NCBI RefSeq assembly: GCF_038002345.1
Contig: NZ_JBBOCJ010000001.1
Coordinates: forward strand, 5,828,001 to 5,892,000
DNA: 64,000 nucleotides
From: Paenibacillus sp. FSL M7-0420
Lineage (GTDB): Bacteria; Bacillota; Bacilli; Paenibacillales; Paenibacillaceae
Direction: 5' to 3'
Shown here: piece by piece, positions 42,477 through 51,110 of the stretch
How positions within the stretch are numbered: position 1 is the first letter of the stretch
Layout: the number at the start of each line of letters is the position of its first letter
Made by a program: the position numbers and the translations under genes
The notes under the pieces: model-generated
Told to the model about the DNA's origin: nothing
The model's input: the letters and a program-made list of their open reading frames with translations, nothing else
Database searches by the model: none

Positions 42477-45400
42477 TCAATCAAAAGCACGATGCTCCAC
42501 AGCAGGTTTGACCAGCGGAGTGCCGAGCGCAATCCACGACAGCACGCCATAGAAATGCTGGGTCTCGCGCAGCCGTACCACCTCAATCGTCGCTCCTCCG
42601 CCCGTTCTGTTCTTAAGCGAGGCATGGAAGTACGGCTGGTTAGCCATGGCAACCAGCACATAGCCGGTATGGCCGAAGCTCTCGTCAAAAGAAACCGTCA
42701 CCTCCACACTCTCCGCCTCACCGTTGAACATGAACGCCGTCATCCCGAACTGCTGCAAAACATCGCGATTCCCGACACTCTGCACCGGATGGAAGGATAG
42801 ATGCTCCGCATTGACTGATCCGGGCGCCAGATGATCCCCGTTCACTGCACCCTGAGCAATATGATGGCTCTGGATGCTGTCTTCTTCCAGATGCCGGGAC
42901 TGAACGGCAAAGGAAGCGATTTTGGCAGCCTTCACCGCCTCATCCTGCAGCTCAATGCTGCCTACCGCACCTTCAGCCAGATGTCCGGTGCCGACGCTGT
43001 GAAGCGCAAGCTTCTCTCCGTTGACACTATGGTCCGGGAGCAGCTCTGAGGTCAGCGCATCCTCGGCCAGATGCTCCAGGCCGATGCTGCCAGGACGGAT
43101 ATGGCGCCCGTCAACGATTCCGGGAGACAGATGGCCCCCGTAGATGCTGCCCGGAGCCAGATGATTAGGCCCCACCGCTCCTGGCGCCAGCTTGCTGCCG
43201 TCTATGCTGCCTTCTCCCAGCAGCTCAGAGGTCAGCGTGCCCTCGGCCAGATGCTCCCGCTGGATGCTGCCCGCACGCAGATGGCCGCTATCCACTGAAT
43301 CAGGCGCCAGATGATCCCCGCTCACCGCACCCTGAGCAATGTGGTAGCTCTGCACGCTGTCCTCTTCCAGATGCCGGGACTGGATGGCAAAGGAAGCGAT
43401 TTTGGAACCATCCACTGCCTCATCCTGAAGCTCTGAGCTTCCCACTGCGCCTTCCGCCAAATGCCTGGTTCCAATGCTGTGAGGAGCAAGCTTCTCGCCT
43501 GTAATACTGCTGTCCTGCAATAGCTCGGAAGTCCGCGCATTCTCGGCCAGATGCTCCAGGCCAATGCTGCCGCCTCGGATATGACGCCCGTCAACGGTTC
43601 CGGGAGCCAGATGGCCTCCGTAGACGCTGACCGGTGCCAGATGGTTAGATCCGACAGCTCCTTGCGCCAGCTTGCTGCCGTCTATGCTGCCTTCTCCCAG
43701 CAGCTCAGAAGTCAGCGTGCCCTCGGCCAGATGCTCCCGCTGGATGCTGCCCGCACGCAGATGGCTGCTATCCACTGAATCAGGCGCCAGATGATCTCTG
43801 TTCACTGCACCCTGAGCAATATGATGGCTCTGGATGCTGTCTTCTTCCAGATGCCGGGACTGGATGGCAAAGGAAGAGATTTTAGAGCCATCCACCGCTT
43901 CATCCTGAAGCTCGGAGCTTCCCACTGACCCTTCTGCCAGATGCCTGGTTCCAATGCTGTGAGGAGCAAGCTTCTCCCCTGTAATACTGCCGTCCTGCAA
44001 AAGCTCGGAGGTCCGGGCATCCTGAGCCAGATGCTCCAGGCCGATGCTGCCTGGACGGATATGACAGCTATCCACGGCTTCAGGCGCCAGGTGACCTCCG
44101 TAGATGCTGCCGGAAGCCAAATGGATAGAGCCCACAGAACCTGCGGCCAGCTTGCTTCCACTAATACTGCCATCCGGCAGCAGCTCCGCACTTCTGGTTT
44201 CCTCCGCGAGATGCGCCAGCCGGATAATTCCAGGCCCCAAATGGCGATCCCGGATTACTCCGCCTGCAAGATGTTCTGCGTTCACGCTCTGCGGCTGGAG
44301 ATGCTGCGAACCCACTGCGCCTTCAACCAGCTTGCTTCCACCTATACTGCCATCCGGCAGCAGCTCTGCACTTCTGGTTTCCTCCGCGAGATGCGCCAGC
44401 CGGATAATTCCTGAGCCCAAGTGATGCTCCTGGATGGCTCTACCGGCAAGATGTTCTGCGTCCACGCTCTGTGGCTGGAGATGCTGCGAACCCACCGCGC
44501 CTTCGGCCAGCTTGCTTCCGCCTATACTGCCATCCGGCAGCAGGTCCGCACTTCTCGTTTCCTCTGCCAGATGCGCCAGCCGGATAATGCCCGAGTCCAA
44601 ATGACGCTCCTGAATTACTCTGTCTGCAAGATGCTCTGCGTCCACGCTCTGCGGCTGGAGATGCTGTGAATCCACTGCCCCTTCAGCCAGCTTGCTTCCA
44701 CCTATACTGCCATCCGGCAGCAGGTCCGCACTTCTGGTCTCCTCTGCCAAATGCGCCAGCCGGATAATTCCTGAGCCCAAATGACGCTCTTGAATCACTC
44801 CGCCCGCAAGATGCTCTGCATCCACGCTCTGCGGCTGGAGATGCTGCGAATCCACTGCGCCTTCGGCCAGCTTGCTTCCGCCTATGCAGCCATCCGGCAG
44901 CAGGTCTGCGCCCCGCGTATCGGAAGCCAAATGACTGAGCTGAATGCTGCCGGCGCGGATATGCCGGCTGCTTACTGCATCCGCAGCCAGGTGGCCGCCA
45001 TACACACTGCCTGCAGCCAAATGGAAGGCCCCTACCACTCCCGCCCCCAGCTTGCTGCCTGCGATGCTGCCATCCGGCAGAAGATCCGCGCTGCGCGTCT
45101 CTTTGGCCAGATGGGCCAGCGTAATCTCTCCGGCACCGATATGCCGGGCTTCCACCGCTCCCTGCGCCAAATGAACGGCCTGAACACTCGCTTCAGCCAA
45201 GTGAACCGACTCTACAGCACCCGCTGCCAGCTTCTGCGCGCCAATGCTTCCGTCGGGCAGTAGCTCCGCACTGCGGACCTCCTCCGCCAGATGCGCCAGA
45301 CGAATGCCGCCATCCGCGAGATGCCGCCCTTCCACGGAGGCCTCCGCCAGCTGGCTTCCGCCCACACTGCCGGGAGTAAGATGGCGGGATGCTACCGCTC

Positions 45401-47591
45401 CCTCAGCCAGCTTCGAGCCGCTGATGCTGTCATCCTGAATCTGGATCGATGAGACAGAGCTTGGAATAAGATGTCCGTTGCCGATCGACATCGGCCGGAT
45501 ATGTGCTCCGCCCACGCTGCCAGCCGCCAAATGTCTGCCTTGCACAGACGTATCCTTAAGCGAATCCGGGCCGACCGCGCCTGCCGACAGATGCTCAGTC
45601 TGCACTGCTGAGGCTGCCAGCTTCTCCGCGCTTACACTGCCGTCCGCCAGCTTAATTGAAGTGACGGCCAGATCACCGAGCTTATCCGTTGAGACACTCT
45701 CCGGCGATAGCTTCAGGGAAGTGACGGCATAGTCGGCCAGATGATGCGGCTGCACGATCGCCGCAGTGAGATGGGCCTCCTTGACGGCACCGGAAGACAG
45801 CTTATCTGCCGTGACCGAACCGGATTGCAGCGCGGATGAAGTCACACTGCTGTCTCCCAGATGCCGGCGTTCGATGGCGCCGGATGCCAGATGACTGGCG
45901 TCTACAGCCTCCTCCTGCAGCACCCGCCCGCTGATGCTGCCGTCCGCCAGGTGCTTCTCCTCCACGGCGCAGACCGCAATATGCTCACCGCTAACCGCTT
46001 CTTTTGCCAGAATCGTACCCCCGACCGCGCCCGTGGCCAGCTTGGCGGTAATGATGCTGCCGTCCGCCAGCTTGGCTGCAGTAATACTCTGGGGGCTAAT
46101 ATGTTCTCCTGTAACGGATTCATACCCCAGTTGTTCTTCCGTAACTGCTCCTTTGGCCAGATGGCCGGTCAGGACGGAATGCTCCTGCAGCTGGACTGAG
46201 CCTACAGACTCTGCGGCTAGATGAGAATGATCCACGGCCTCGCGCTGCAAATGTGCCGAAGTGACAGCCTGCGCGGCAATCTGCGCACTGCGCACGGCAG
46301 ATTTCGCAATATGGCGCGTCATCACGGCTTCGTCAGCCAGCTTATGAGCAAGAATGCTCTGATCCGCAATTTTGGAAGAGGTGACCGCCTGCTCAATCAG
46401 CTGTGCAGTTCCTACCGCGCCGTCCGCCAGCTTCACAAAAGAAATGCTGCGGTCCGCCAGATGACGGCTGCCAACTTCACCTTCGGCAATATGGTCGGCA
46501 TGGATGCTCTCCGGGTTAATGTGCTGGCTGCGGATAGCCTTCGCCGCGATCTGCCGGGACCCGGTTGCCCCGTCTGCGAGATGCCCGCTCTCAATAATAC
46601 CGGGCTGCAGCTGCTCCTTGCCGATCAGGCGTGCCGCCAGCTGCTCCCGTCCAATGGCGCCCGGTGCCAGATGCTTGGCAGTAATGACGCCTTCCCCCAC
46701 ATGCCGGCTCTCGATCACCGCATCACCCAGCTTGACACCGCTGATCTCGCCATCGGCGATTTTGTCGGCAGACACCGCTTCGTCAGCCAGCTTAGAGCGG
46801 TCAATACTGCCGTTGCTGAGATGGCGGCTGTCAATGCTGCTGCTGAGAATCTTCTCACCAGTGACCGCCCCATCGTCCAGCAGCTCCGCTGTGATAATGA
46901 ACTCACTGAGATGTCTGCTGCTGATGGCACCGTCGGCAATATGTCCTCCGCTGATCATCCGGTCTGCCAGCTTCTCCGGGCCGACGCTGCCATCCTTCAG
47001 CTTCTCGCCGCCGATGGAGTGATCCAGCAGCTTGCCCCCGCTGACACTGCTCTCCGCCAGATGCTCACCGGTAATGGACTCCGGCGCTATCTTCGAGGAG
47101 GTAACCGACCGGTCCGCAAGGTTGATGCTCTGCACCGCATAGTCCTGCAGCCAGGGTGTACCGATGATGCCATGCTTTAGTCTGGACCCGTCAATGGTCC
47201 GTGGAGCAATCTTGGCACCAGTGACGGCGCCATCGGACAGATCATCGGTGTATACGGGCTGCAGGCGTTCTTTTTCCGGTGGAGCTGTTACCTCCGCTTC
47301 TGGCAGGGCAGCAGTGCCTTCCTGCTGGCGCCCCTCTTCCGTCACGGCTTCCTGTTTCCCCTCCGGTGCAAGCACAGTCTGCTGGAGCGGCGCGGTCACT
47401 TCCAGCATCTCCACCCCGCTCACCTGCAGGGCAAGGTCTTCTCCCTCTGCCACTTCCGTCCATTCCAGTTCCTGGTTTTTTTGTGTTTTGGGACTGCTGT
47501 CTAGCATGCTAAGTTCAGTCGTATCGGGATTATCCACGTAATAGAGCGGTCTTTTGGAACTGCGCTGCTGTTTTCGTTTGGGACTCTTCAC
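42477..47591 (-). CDS. Giant decapeptide-repeat protein with WIAG-like C-terminal domain
   Basis: A 1704-residue protein. Residues 1-20 are basic (KSPKRKQQRSSKRP), 21-115 acidic and Glu/Pro-rich; about residues 120-1600 consist of roughly 145 ten-residue units with the pattern S/A-V/I-x-x-x-x-L-A-x-G (examples: GSIGGSKLAEGAV, DSQHLQPQSV), predicted to form a beta-solenoid or trimeric fibre. The last 105 residues are a separate compact domain with SVEVTVSFDESFGHTGYVLVA and WIALGTPL; Paenibacillus proteins with a C-terminal WIAG tail are known and this looks like one (recall, unverified). No signal peptide. Start is GTG 47591 with AAGGAGG 9 bases upstream. Probably a spore-surface fibre. Confidence 0.85.
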   Translation of the reverse strand: MKSPKRKQQRSSKRPLYYVDNPDTTELSMLDSSPKTQKNQELEWTEVAEGEDLALQVSGVEMLEVTAPLQQTVLAPEGKQEAVTEEGRQQEGTAALPEAEVTAPPEKERLQPVYTDDLSDGAVTGAKIAPRTIDGSRLKHGIIGTPWLQDYAVQSINLADRSVTSSKIAPESITGEHLAESSVSGGKLLDHSIGGEKLKDGSVGPEKLADRMISGGHIADGAISSRHLSEFIITAELLDDGAVTGEKILSSSIDSRHLSNGSIDRSKLADEAVSADKIADGEISGVKLGDAVIESRHVGEGVITAKHLAPGAIGREQLAARLIGKEQLQPGIIESGHLADGATGSRQIAAKAIRSQHINPESIHADHIAEGEVGSRHLADRSISFVKLADGAVGTAQLIEQAVTSSKIADQSILAHKLADEAVMTRHIAKSAVRSAQIAAQAVTSAHLQREAVDHSHLAAESVGSVQLQEHSVLTGHLAKGAVTEEQLGYESVTGEHISPQSITAAKLADGSIITAKLATGAVGGTILAKEAVSGEHIAVCAVEEKHLADGSISGRVLQEEAVDASHLASGAIERRHLGDSSVTSSALQSGSVTADKLSSGAVKEAHLTAAIVQPHHLADYAVTSLKLSPESVSTDKLGDLAVTSIKLADGSVSAEKLAASAVQTEHLSAGAVGPDSLKDTSVQGRHLAAGSVGGAHIRPMSIGNGHLIPSSVSSIQIQDDSISGSKLAEGAVASRHLTPGSVGGSQLAEASVEGRHLADGGIRLAHLAEEVRSAELLPDGSIGAQKLAAGAVESVHLAEASVQAVHLAQGAVEARHIGAGEITLAHLAKETRSADLLPDGSIAGSKLGAGVVGAFHLAAGSVYGGHLAADAVSSRHIRAGSIQLSHLASDTRGADLLPDGCIGGSKLAEGAVDSQHLQPQSVDAEHLAGGVIQERHLGSGIIRLAHLAEETRSADLLPDGSIGGSKLAEGAVDSQHLQPQSVDAEHLADRVIQERHLDSGIIRLAHLAEETRSADLLPDGSIGGSKLAEGAVGSQHLQPQSVDAEHLAGRAIQEHHLGSGIIRLAHLAEETRSAELLPDGSIGGSKLVEGAVGSQHLQPQSVNAEHLAGGVIRDRHLGPGIIRLAHLAEETRSAELLPDGSISGSKLAAGSVGSIHLASGSIYGGHLAPEAVDSCHIRPGSIGLEHLAQDARTSELLQDGSITGEKLAPHSIGTRHLAEGSVGSSELQDEAVDGSKISSFAIQSRHLEEDSIQSHHIAQGAVNRDHLAPDSVDSSHLRAGSIQREHLAEGTLTSELLGEGSIDGSKLAQGAVGSNHLAPVSVYGGHLAPGTVDGRHIRGGSIGLEHLAENARTSELLQDSSITGEKLAPHSIGTRHLAEGAVGSSELQDEAVDGSKIASFAIQSRHLEEDSVQSYHIAQGAVSGDHLAPDSVDSGHLRAGSIQREHLAEGTLTSELLGEGSIDGSKLAPGAVGPNHLAPGSIYGGHLSPGIVDGRHIRPGSIGLEHLAEDALTSELLPDHSVNGEKLALHSVGTGHLAEGAVGSIELQDEAVKAAKIASFAVQSRHLEEDSIQSHHIAQGAVNGDHLAPGSVNAEHLSFHPVQSVGNRDVLQQFGMTAFMFNGEAESVEVTVSFDESFGHTGYVLVAMANQPYFHASLKNRTGGGATIEVVRLRETQHFYGVLSWIALGTPLVKPAVEHRAFD
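42831..44220. repeat. 480-bp tandem repeat inside the repeat protein gene
   Basis: Anchor words such as GCTCCAGGCC(G/A)ATGCTGCC occur at about 43072, 43552 and 44032, and CACCCTGAGCAAT at about 42847, 43327 and 43807, in all cases 480 bases apart. Each unit encodes 160 residues, i.e. sixteen decapeptides, and copies differ by a few substitutions, suggesting recent amplification or gene conversion. Confidence 0.85.
44221..44940. repeat. 180-bp tandem repeat inside the repeat protein gene
   Basis: CGGATAAT(T/G)C recurs at 44221, 44401, 44581 and 44761, exactly 180 bases apart, each unit encoding six decapeptides (60 residues). The copies are nearly identical apart from codon variants, marking a second, independent expansion of the decapeptide array. 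Confidence 0.85.
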
Positions 47592-47811
47592 AAGCAGTCT
47601 CCTCCTTCCATCTGTTGTATCTTCTAGGCATCATATGCAGCAGCATGGGCGGATGACACCCTTCCCCTTGCCGGTAATCCAATCTTCTCCTTTCAAAAAA
47701 GGGCATCTGCCGCCGCGCATCCGTCCAACCCTTACGGGCACGTACATACATACAATGACAGGAGACATAAAAACAGCCGGGAAGTACTTCAAGATAACAG
47801 GAGGAACGAAC

Positions 47812-48909
47812 ATGGGGCAAAAGCTCGTTGGGATACTGCTAAATGCCGCTATGCACGGGGGCGTTCCCCGGTTAAAAACCGGACAGGAATCTCTGGCCAA
47901 CTACGAAGAGGCCGCCGCCGCATACGGATTAACCCCTTGCTTTGTGAAGCTGTCCGACATCGACGTGGCGTCCGGCTTCAGCAGTGTCTATATGAAGAAA
48001 GGTCCGCAAGGCTACCGCAGACAAATCGTCCCTACGCCGGAGGTCATCCACAACCGGGCAATCTATGATCCCCGCAGCACTGGCGTCGAGCGCCTGCTCC
48101 GGCAGGGAATTCAGGTCTATAACAGCTGTAACCGCTACGGCAAGGATCAGATTCACGGCCTGCTGGAGCGCAGCCGCGAACTGCAAGCTTATCTGCCGGT
48201 CACTGCAAGCGGACTCTCCGGTCTGAGGGAGATGATGGGCCGCTACCCGGATCTGATCCTCAAGCCTTGCCGGGGCAGCGTGGGTAACGGTGTGATGCGG
48301 CTCACCCGCAGCGGCGAAGGGCGCTGGCTCTGGAGCTACTCTCTCTCTGGCTCAAGACGCAAGGTTAGCAGAGCCGTTAACCCGGACGCCCTTCCCCGGG
48401 TCCTCCGCGCCCGGCTCTCTTCTGTGCCCTATCTGGTCCAGGAACGGATTCCGCTGGCTGAGATTAACGGACGCCCCTTTGACCTGCGTGTCACGGTACA
48501 GCGGGGCTGGGGCGGAGCGTGGCAGGTCACCGGCCTTTTCGCCAAGCTGGCTGCGCCCGGCGGCTTTGTATCGAACATTGCCAGAGGGGGCGAAGCCCTG
48601 AAGTCCTCTTTTGCCCTGGAGCAGGCATTCCCTGGAGAAGAGGCAGCCAGAATCCGTATGTCCGTCCTCTCCCTCAGTCTCGCCATCGCCCGTGAGCTGG
48701 AGAAGAGTCTGCCGGGGCTGGCCGATATCGGTCTGGACATCGGTGTCACGAAGCACGGACATCTGTATTTCATTGAATGCAACGGGCGCGACCAGCGTTA
48801 CGGCTTCCAGAAGGCCGGACTGCGCGGGGTATGGAAAGACAGCTACCGCCAGCCTATGGGCTATGCCAGATATCTGTACGAAGAAGCATTAAGAATGAAC
48901 TCTTATTGA
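47812..48909 (+). CDS. YheC/YheD-family ATP-grasp protein
   Basis: A 365-residue protein of the endospore-coat-associated YheC/YheD family. Features: MGQKLVGILLNAAMHGG at the start, VIHNRAIYD, LQAYLPVTASG, and the ATP-grasp core LILKPCRGSVGNGVMRL, VQERIPLAEINGRPFDLRV and YFIECNGRDQRYGF. The reaction of the family is unknown; ATP-grasp chemistry suggests ligation of an amine to a carboxylate. The start at 47812 follows AGGAGG by 7 bases; reading from further upstream has no site. It is divergent from the repeat-protein gene and so may share a sporulation control region at 47592-47811. Confidence 0.88.
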   Translation: MGQKLVGILLNAAMHGGVPRLKTGQESLANYEEAAAAYGLTPCFVKLSDIDVASGFSSVYMKKGPQGYRRQIVPTPEVIHNRAIYDPRSTGVERLLRQGIQVYNSCNRYGKDQIHGLLERSRELQAYLPVTASGLSGLREMMGRYPDLILKPCRGSVGNGVMRLTRSGEGRWLWSYSLSGSRRKVSRAVNPDALPRVLRARLSSVPYLVQERIPLAEINGRPFDLRVTVQRGWGGAWQVTGLFAKLAAPGGFVSNIARGGEALKSSFALEQAFPGEEAARIRMSVLSLSLAIARELEKSLPGLADIGLDIGVTKHGHLYFIECNGRDQRYGFQKAGLRGVWKDSYRQPMGYARYLYEEALRMNSY

Positions 48910-49000
48910 TTTGTCTCCTATTCTATGTCAATATAATGCAGAGCGGGTGGAGTCCCTTTGGCACGGGATAACACTGCTGCATGATGGAAGGGAGATGGGC

Positions 49001-49792
49001 ATGGTTAAACAATTGCTGCGGCTGATGACCGAGCTATCCTCGCACAGATGGCTTTCCAGGTTGATGGGGGCTTTATCCCACAGCAGACTCAGCCGCCTTA
49101 TGATTCCGGTATTTATTCGTTCCTATCAGATTCCTGCCGCCGAGGCGGAGAAGGCTGCCGGAGAATACCGTACACTGAATGAATTCTTCAGCCGCCGCCT
49201 GAAGCCGGGGACGCGCCCGGTGGCCAGCGGTGAGCATGCCGTAGCCAGTCCCGTGGACGCGATGATTACGGCAATGGGTGAAATCAACTGCGGCACGATA
49301 ATGAATGTGAAGGGGCAGGATTATACGCTGGAGGATTTGCTTAATCACTCGCCACACCTCGAACTGTACAAGAAAGGCTATTATTTCGTCCTCTACTTAA
49401 GCCCTACCGATTATCACCGGATTCACTCCCCGTTAACCGGACAGCTCCGGGAGAGCGATTATATCCGCGGACGGGCTTACCCCGTGAATGATTTCGGCAT
49501 GCGCCATATGAAGAGTGTCCTGAGCCGTAACGAACGGCTGATTACTTATATAGCCGGCAGCCATGGCGAGACCGCCGTGGTCAAGGTAGGCGCAATGAAT
49601 GTGAGCAGTATCCGCTACACCGATGAGGCGGCCAGAGAATGGCAGCGCGGCGACGACCTGGCATATTTCGAATTCGGTTCCACGGTAGTCCTGCTGATGG
49701 AGAGCGGCACCTTCACCCCGCGCCCCGGGCTTGCCCCGGACACGAAGGTGAAGATGGGCGAGCTGCTGGGAGAGATGCGGCGGCCGGTGTAA
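49001..49792 (+). CDS. psd: Phosphatidylserine decarboxylase proenzyme
   Basis: A 263-residue membrane-associated proenzyme, same length as Bacillus subtilis Psd. Motifs: YRTLNEFFSRRLKPGTRP, ASPVDAMITAMGEI, YFVLYLSPTDYHRIHSP and the self-cleavage site FEFGSTVVLLME (GST, pyruvoyl-forming Ser). It makes phosphatidylethanolamine. Start at 49001 has AAGGGAG 6 bases upstream; the long frame from 48911 has no site. Follows the YheCD-like gene after 91 bases in the same direction. Confidence 0.93.
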   Translation: MVKQLLRLMTELSSHRWLSRLMGALSHSRLSRLMIPVFIRSYQIPAAEAEKAAGEYRTLNEFFSRRLKPGTRPVASGEHAVASPVDAMITAMGEINCGTIMNVKGQDYTLEDLLNHSPHLELYKKGYYFVLYLSPTDYHRIHSPLTGQLRESDYIRGRAYPVNDFGMRHMKSVLSRNERLITYIAGSHGETAVVKVGAMNVSSIRYTDEAAREWQRGDDLAYFEFGSTVVLLMESGTFTPRPGLAPDTKVKMGELLGEMRRPV

Positions 49793-49805
49793 CACAGTCT
49801 ATTCA

Positions 49806-49842
49806 AAAAGGACTTCAGGCAGAAACAGCCTGAAGTCCTTTT
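49806..49842. terminator. Bidirectional terminator between psd and the peptide cluster
   Basis: AAAAGGACTTCAGGC and GCCTGAAGTCCTTTT form a perfect 15-bp stem with a 7-base loop, with A- and T-runs on both flanks. It separates the convergent psd and S41-protease genes. Confidence 0.93.
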
Positions 49843-49854
49843 AATATGCAGATA

Positions 49855-51072
49855 TTATTCCTCTTCCAGAGCCCTATTCAACACAGAGTCGCTTCCCCTA
49901 GTATAATCCTCCATAGTGAATGCCACAGGGATATCCGGTAACAATGCATCGGCCGATCTATTTAATAAATGAAATTCTTTAGTACTGTAGCTGATAATGT
50001 GTCCTGTATCCGGTAATGTCAATGGCAGTGTTTCGCCTGCACTGTTAGGATTGCTCTTGGTAGGTTCCCCGATAAGAACAGCATCAAGAGACTCCTTTAA
50101 GGAAAGTGCGTTGGTAATGGCTGAAGAAGCGGTATTCCTTCCAATCAGAACATATACATTCTTATGAAGCCGGCCAATGGAAGTCAATTCCTCAATCAAG
50201 GGATCGAAAATTCGAGAATCGCCTCCCGGATTGGCCCTTAAATCAATGATCAACTTCCCTGCGGATTCATTACGAATTGACCTCACTATATCATCTTGAA
50301 AGGTTTGAAAGCTGTATTCTGTATCCTCGGCACAAAAATTATACGCAATATACAGAGCCTTTTGTGCAGCCAGATACTCCATCCCGTAATTGGAGCCTCT
50401 GAATTTATCGTAAAAGGGATTTCCGGCATGGGGAACTTGAAGTTCGGCCATATATTTTTGGGGAGACACAGGTTGAATGGAAAACTTAATTTCCTGTGAC
50501 GCTTTATTTTGAAAGGTCAATTCCATTTGCTGTTTATCCTTAACAATATCCAGACCATGCAAGATGGATGGATAGAGCATGTACGTTGGCACCTTGGATT
50601 GCAAGCCCTGTATATTTTCATGCGAAATAATTTTCTCCAGCTTCTGAATGATTTCAGATACCTGCGTATCATTAATTTTAATTAATTTCATAAAAAAAGT
50701 ATTTGTGTACCCTGGAGCAGCACCGGTGACAAATAAATTCCCCTGTTCAAAATAAAAATTAAACGGCAGCACATCTTCATTCTTAAGCTGTAACGCAGTA
50801 TGTAACTGGCCGATGGAGGCGATTGCTCCGGAAAGATCTGCGAAGATTTGATCATCATTATCGTATTTCGGCAGATTGGAGATAATTTGATCTATCGCGT
50901 GCTTAAACTCCTCGGATCTTGCTGGATTTGTAATCAAACCGATATCTTTGTTTGGCATTTCCGACTTTACGTACTCCAAATCTGACTTCCACGTTGAAAT
51001 ATGTTGTTGTTGATTACAGGATACAGTGAACAGGACTAATAGAGAACAAAGTATGTGGAGAAGCTTTTTCAT
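49855..51072 (-). CDS. S41-family serine protease lipoprotein of the peptide cluster
   Basis: A 405-residue lipoprotein: the signal peptide ends LLVLFTVSC, making Cys19 the lipidation site. The C-terminal half is the S41 (C-terminal processing/tricorn) fold: LIIDLRANPGGDSRIF, GRNTASSAITNAL with the candidate nucleophile Ser, and GEPTKSNPNSAGE with the candidate Lys. The N-terminal half has no clear PDZ. It is the last gene on the AT-rich island, after the exporter. Because the exporter lacks a peptidase domain, this extracytoplasmic protease is a candidate for leader removal or for immunity; this is inference. Confidence 0.82.
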   Translation of the reverse strand: MKKLLHILCSLLVLFTVSCNQQQHISTWKSDLEYVKSEMPNKDIGLITNPARSEEFKHAIDQIISNLPKYDNDDQIFADLSGAIASIGQLHTALQLKNEDVLPFNFYFEQGNLFVTGAAPGYTNTFFMKLIKINDTQVSEIIQKLEKIISHENIQGLQSKVPTYMLYPSILHGLDIVKDKQQMELTFQNKASQEIKFSIQPVSPQKYMAELQVPHAGNPFYDKFRGSNYGMEYLAAQKALYIAYNFCAEDTEYSFQTFQDDIVRSIRNESAGKLIIDLRANPGGDSRIFDPLIEELTSIGRLHKNVYVLIGRNTASSAITNALSLKESLDAVLIGEPTKSNPNSAGETLPLTLPDTGHIISYSTKEFHLLNRSADALLPDIPVAFTMEDYTRGSDSVLNRALEEE

Positions 51073-51110
51073 GGTAATTAAGCATTCCTTTATAAGTTTA
51101 TAAATTACAG

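Noticed and set aside
47554..47811. 86-codon extension upstream of the YheCD-like start
   Set aside because: No ribosome site; AGGAGG sits directly before the ATG at 47812 and the region overlaps the divergent gene's 5' leader.
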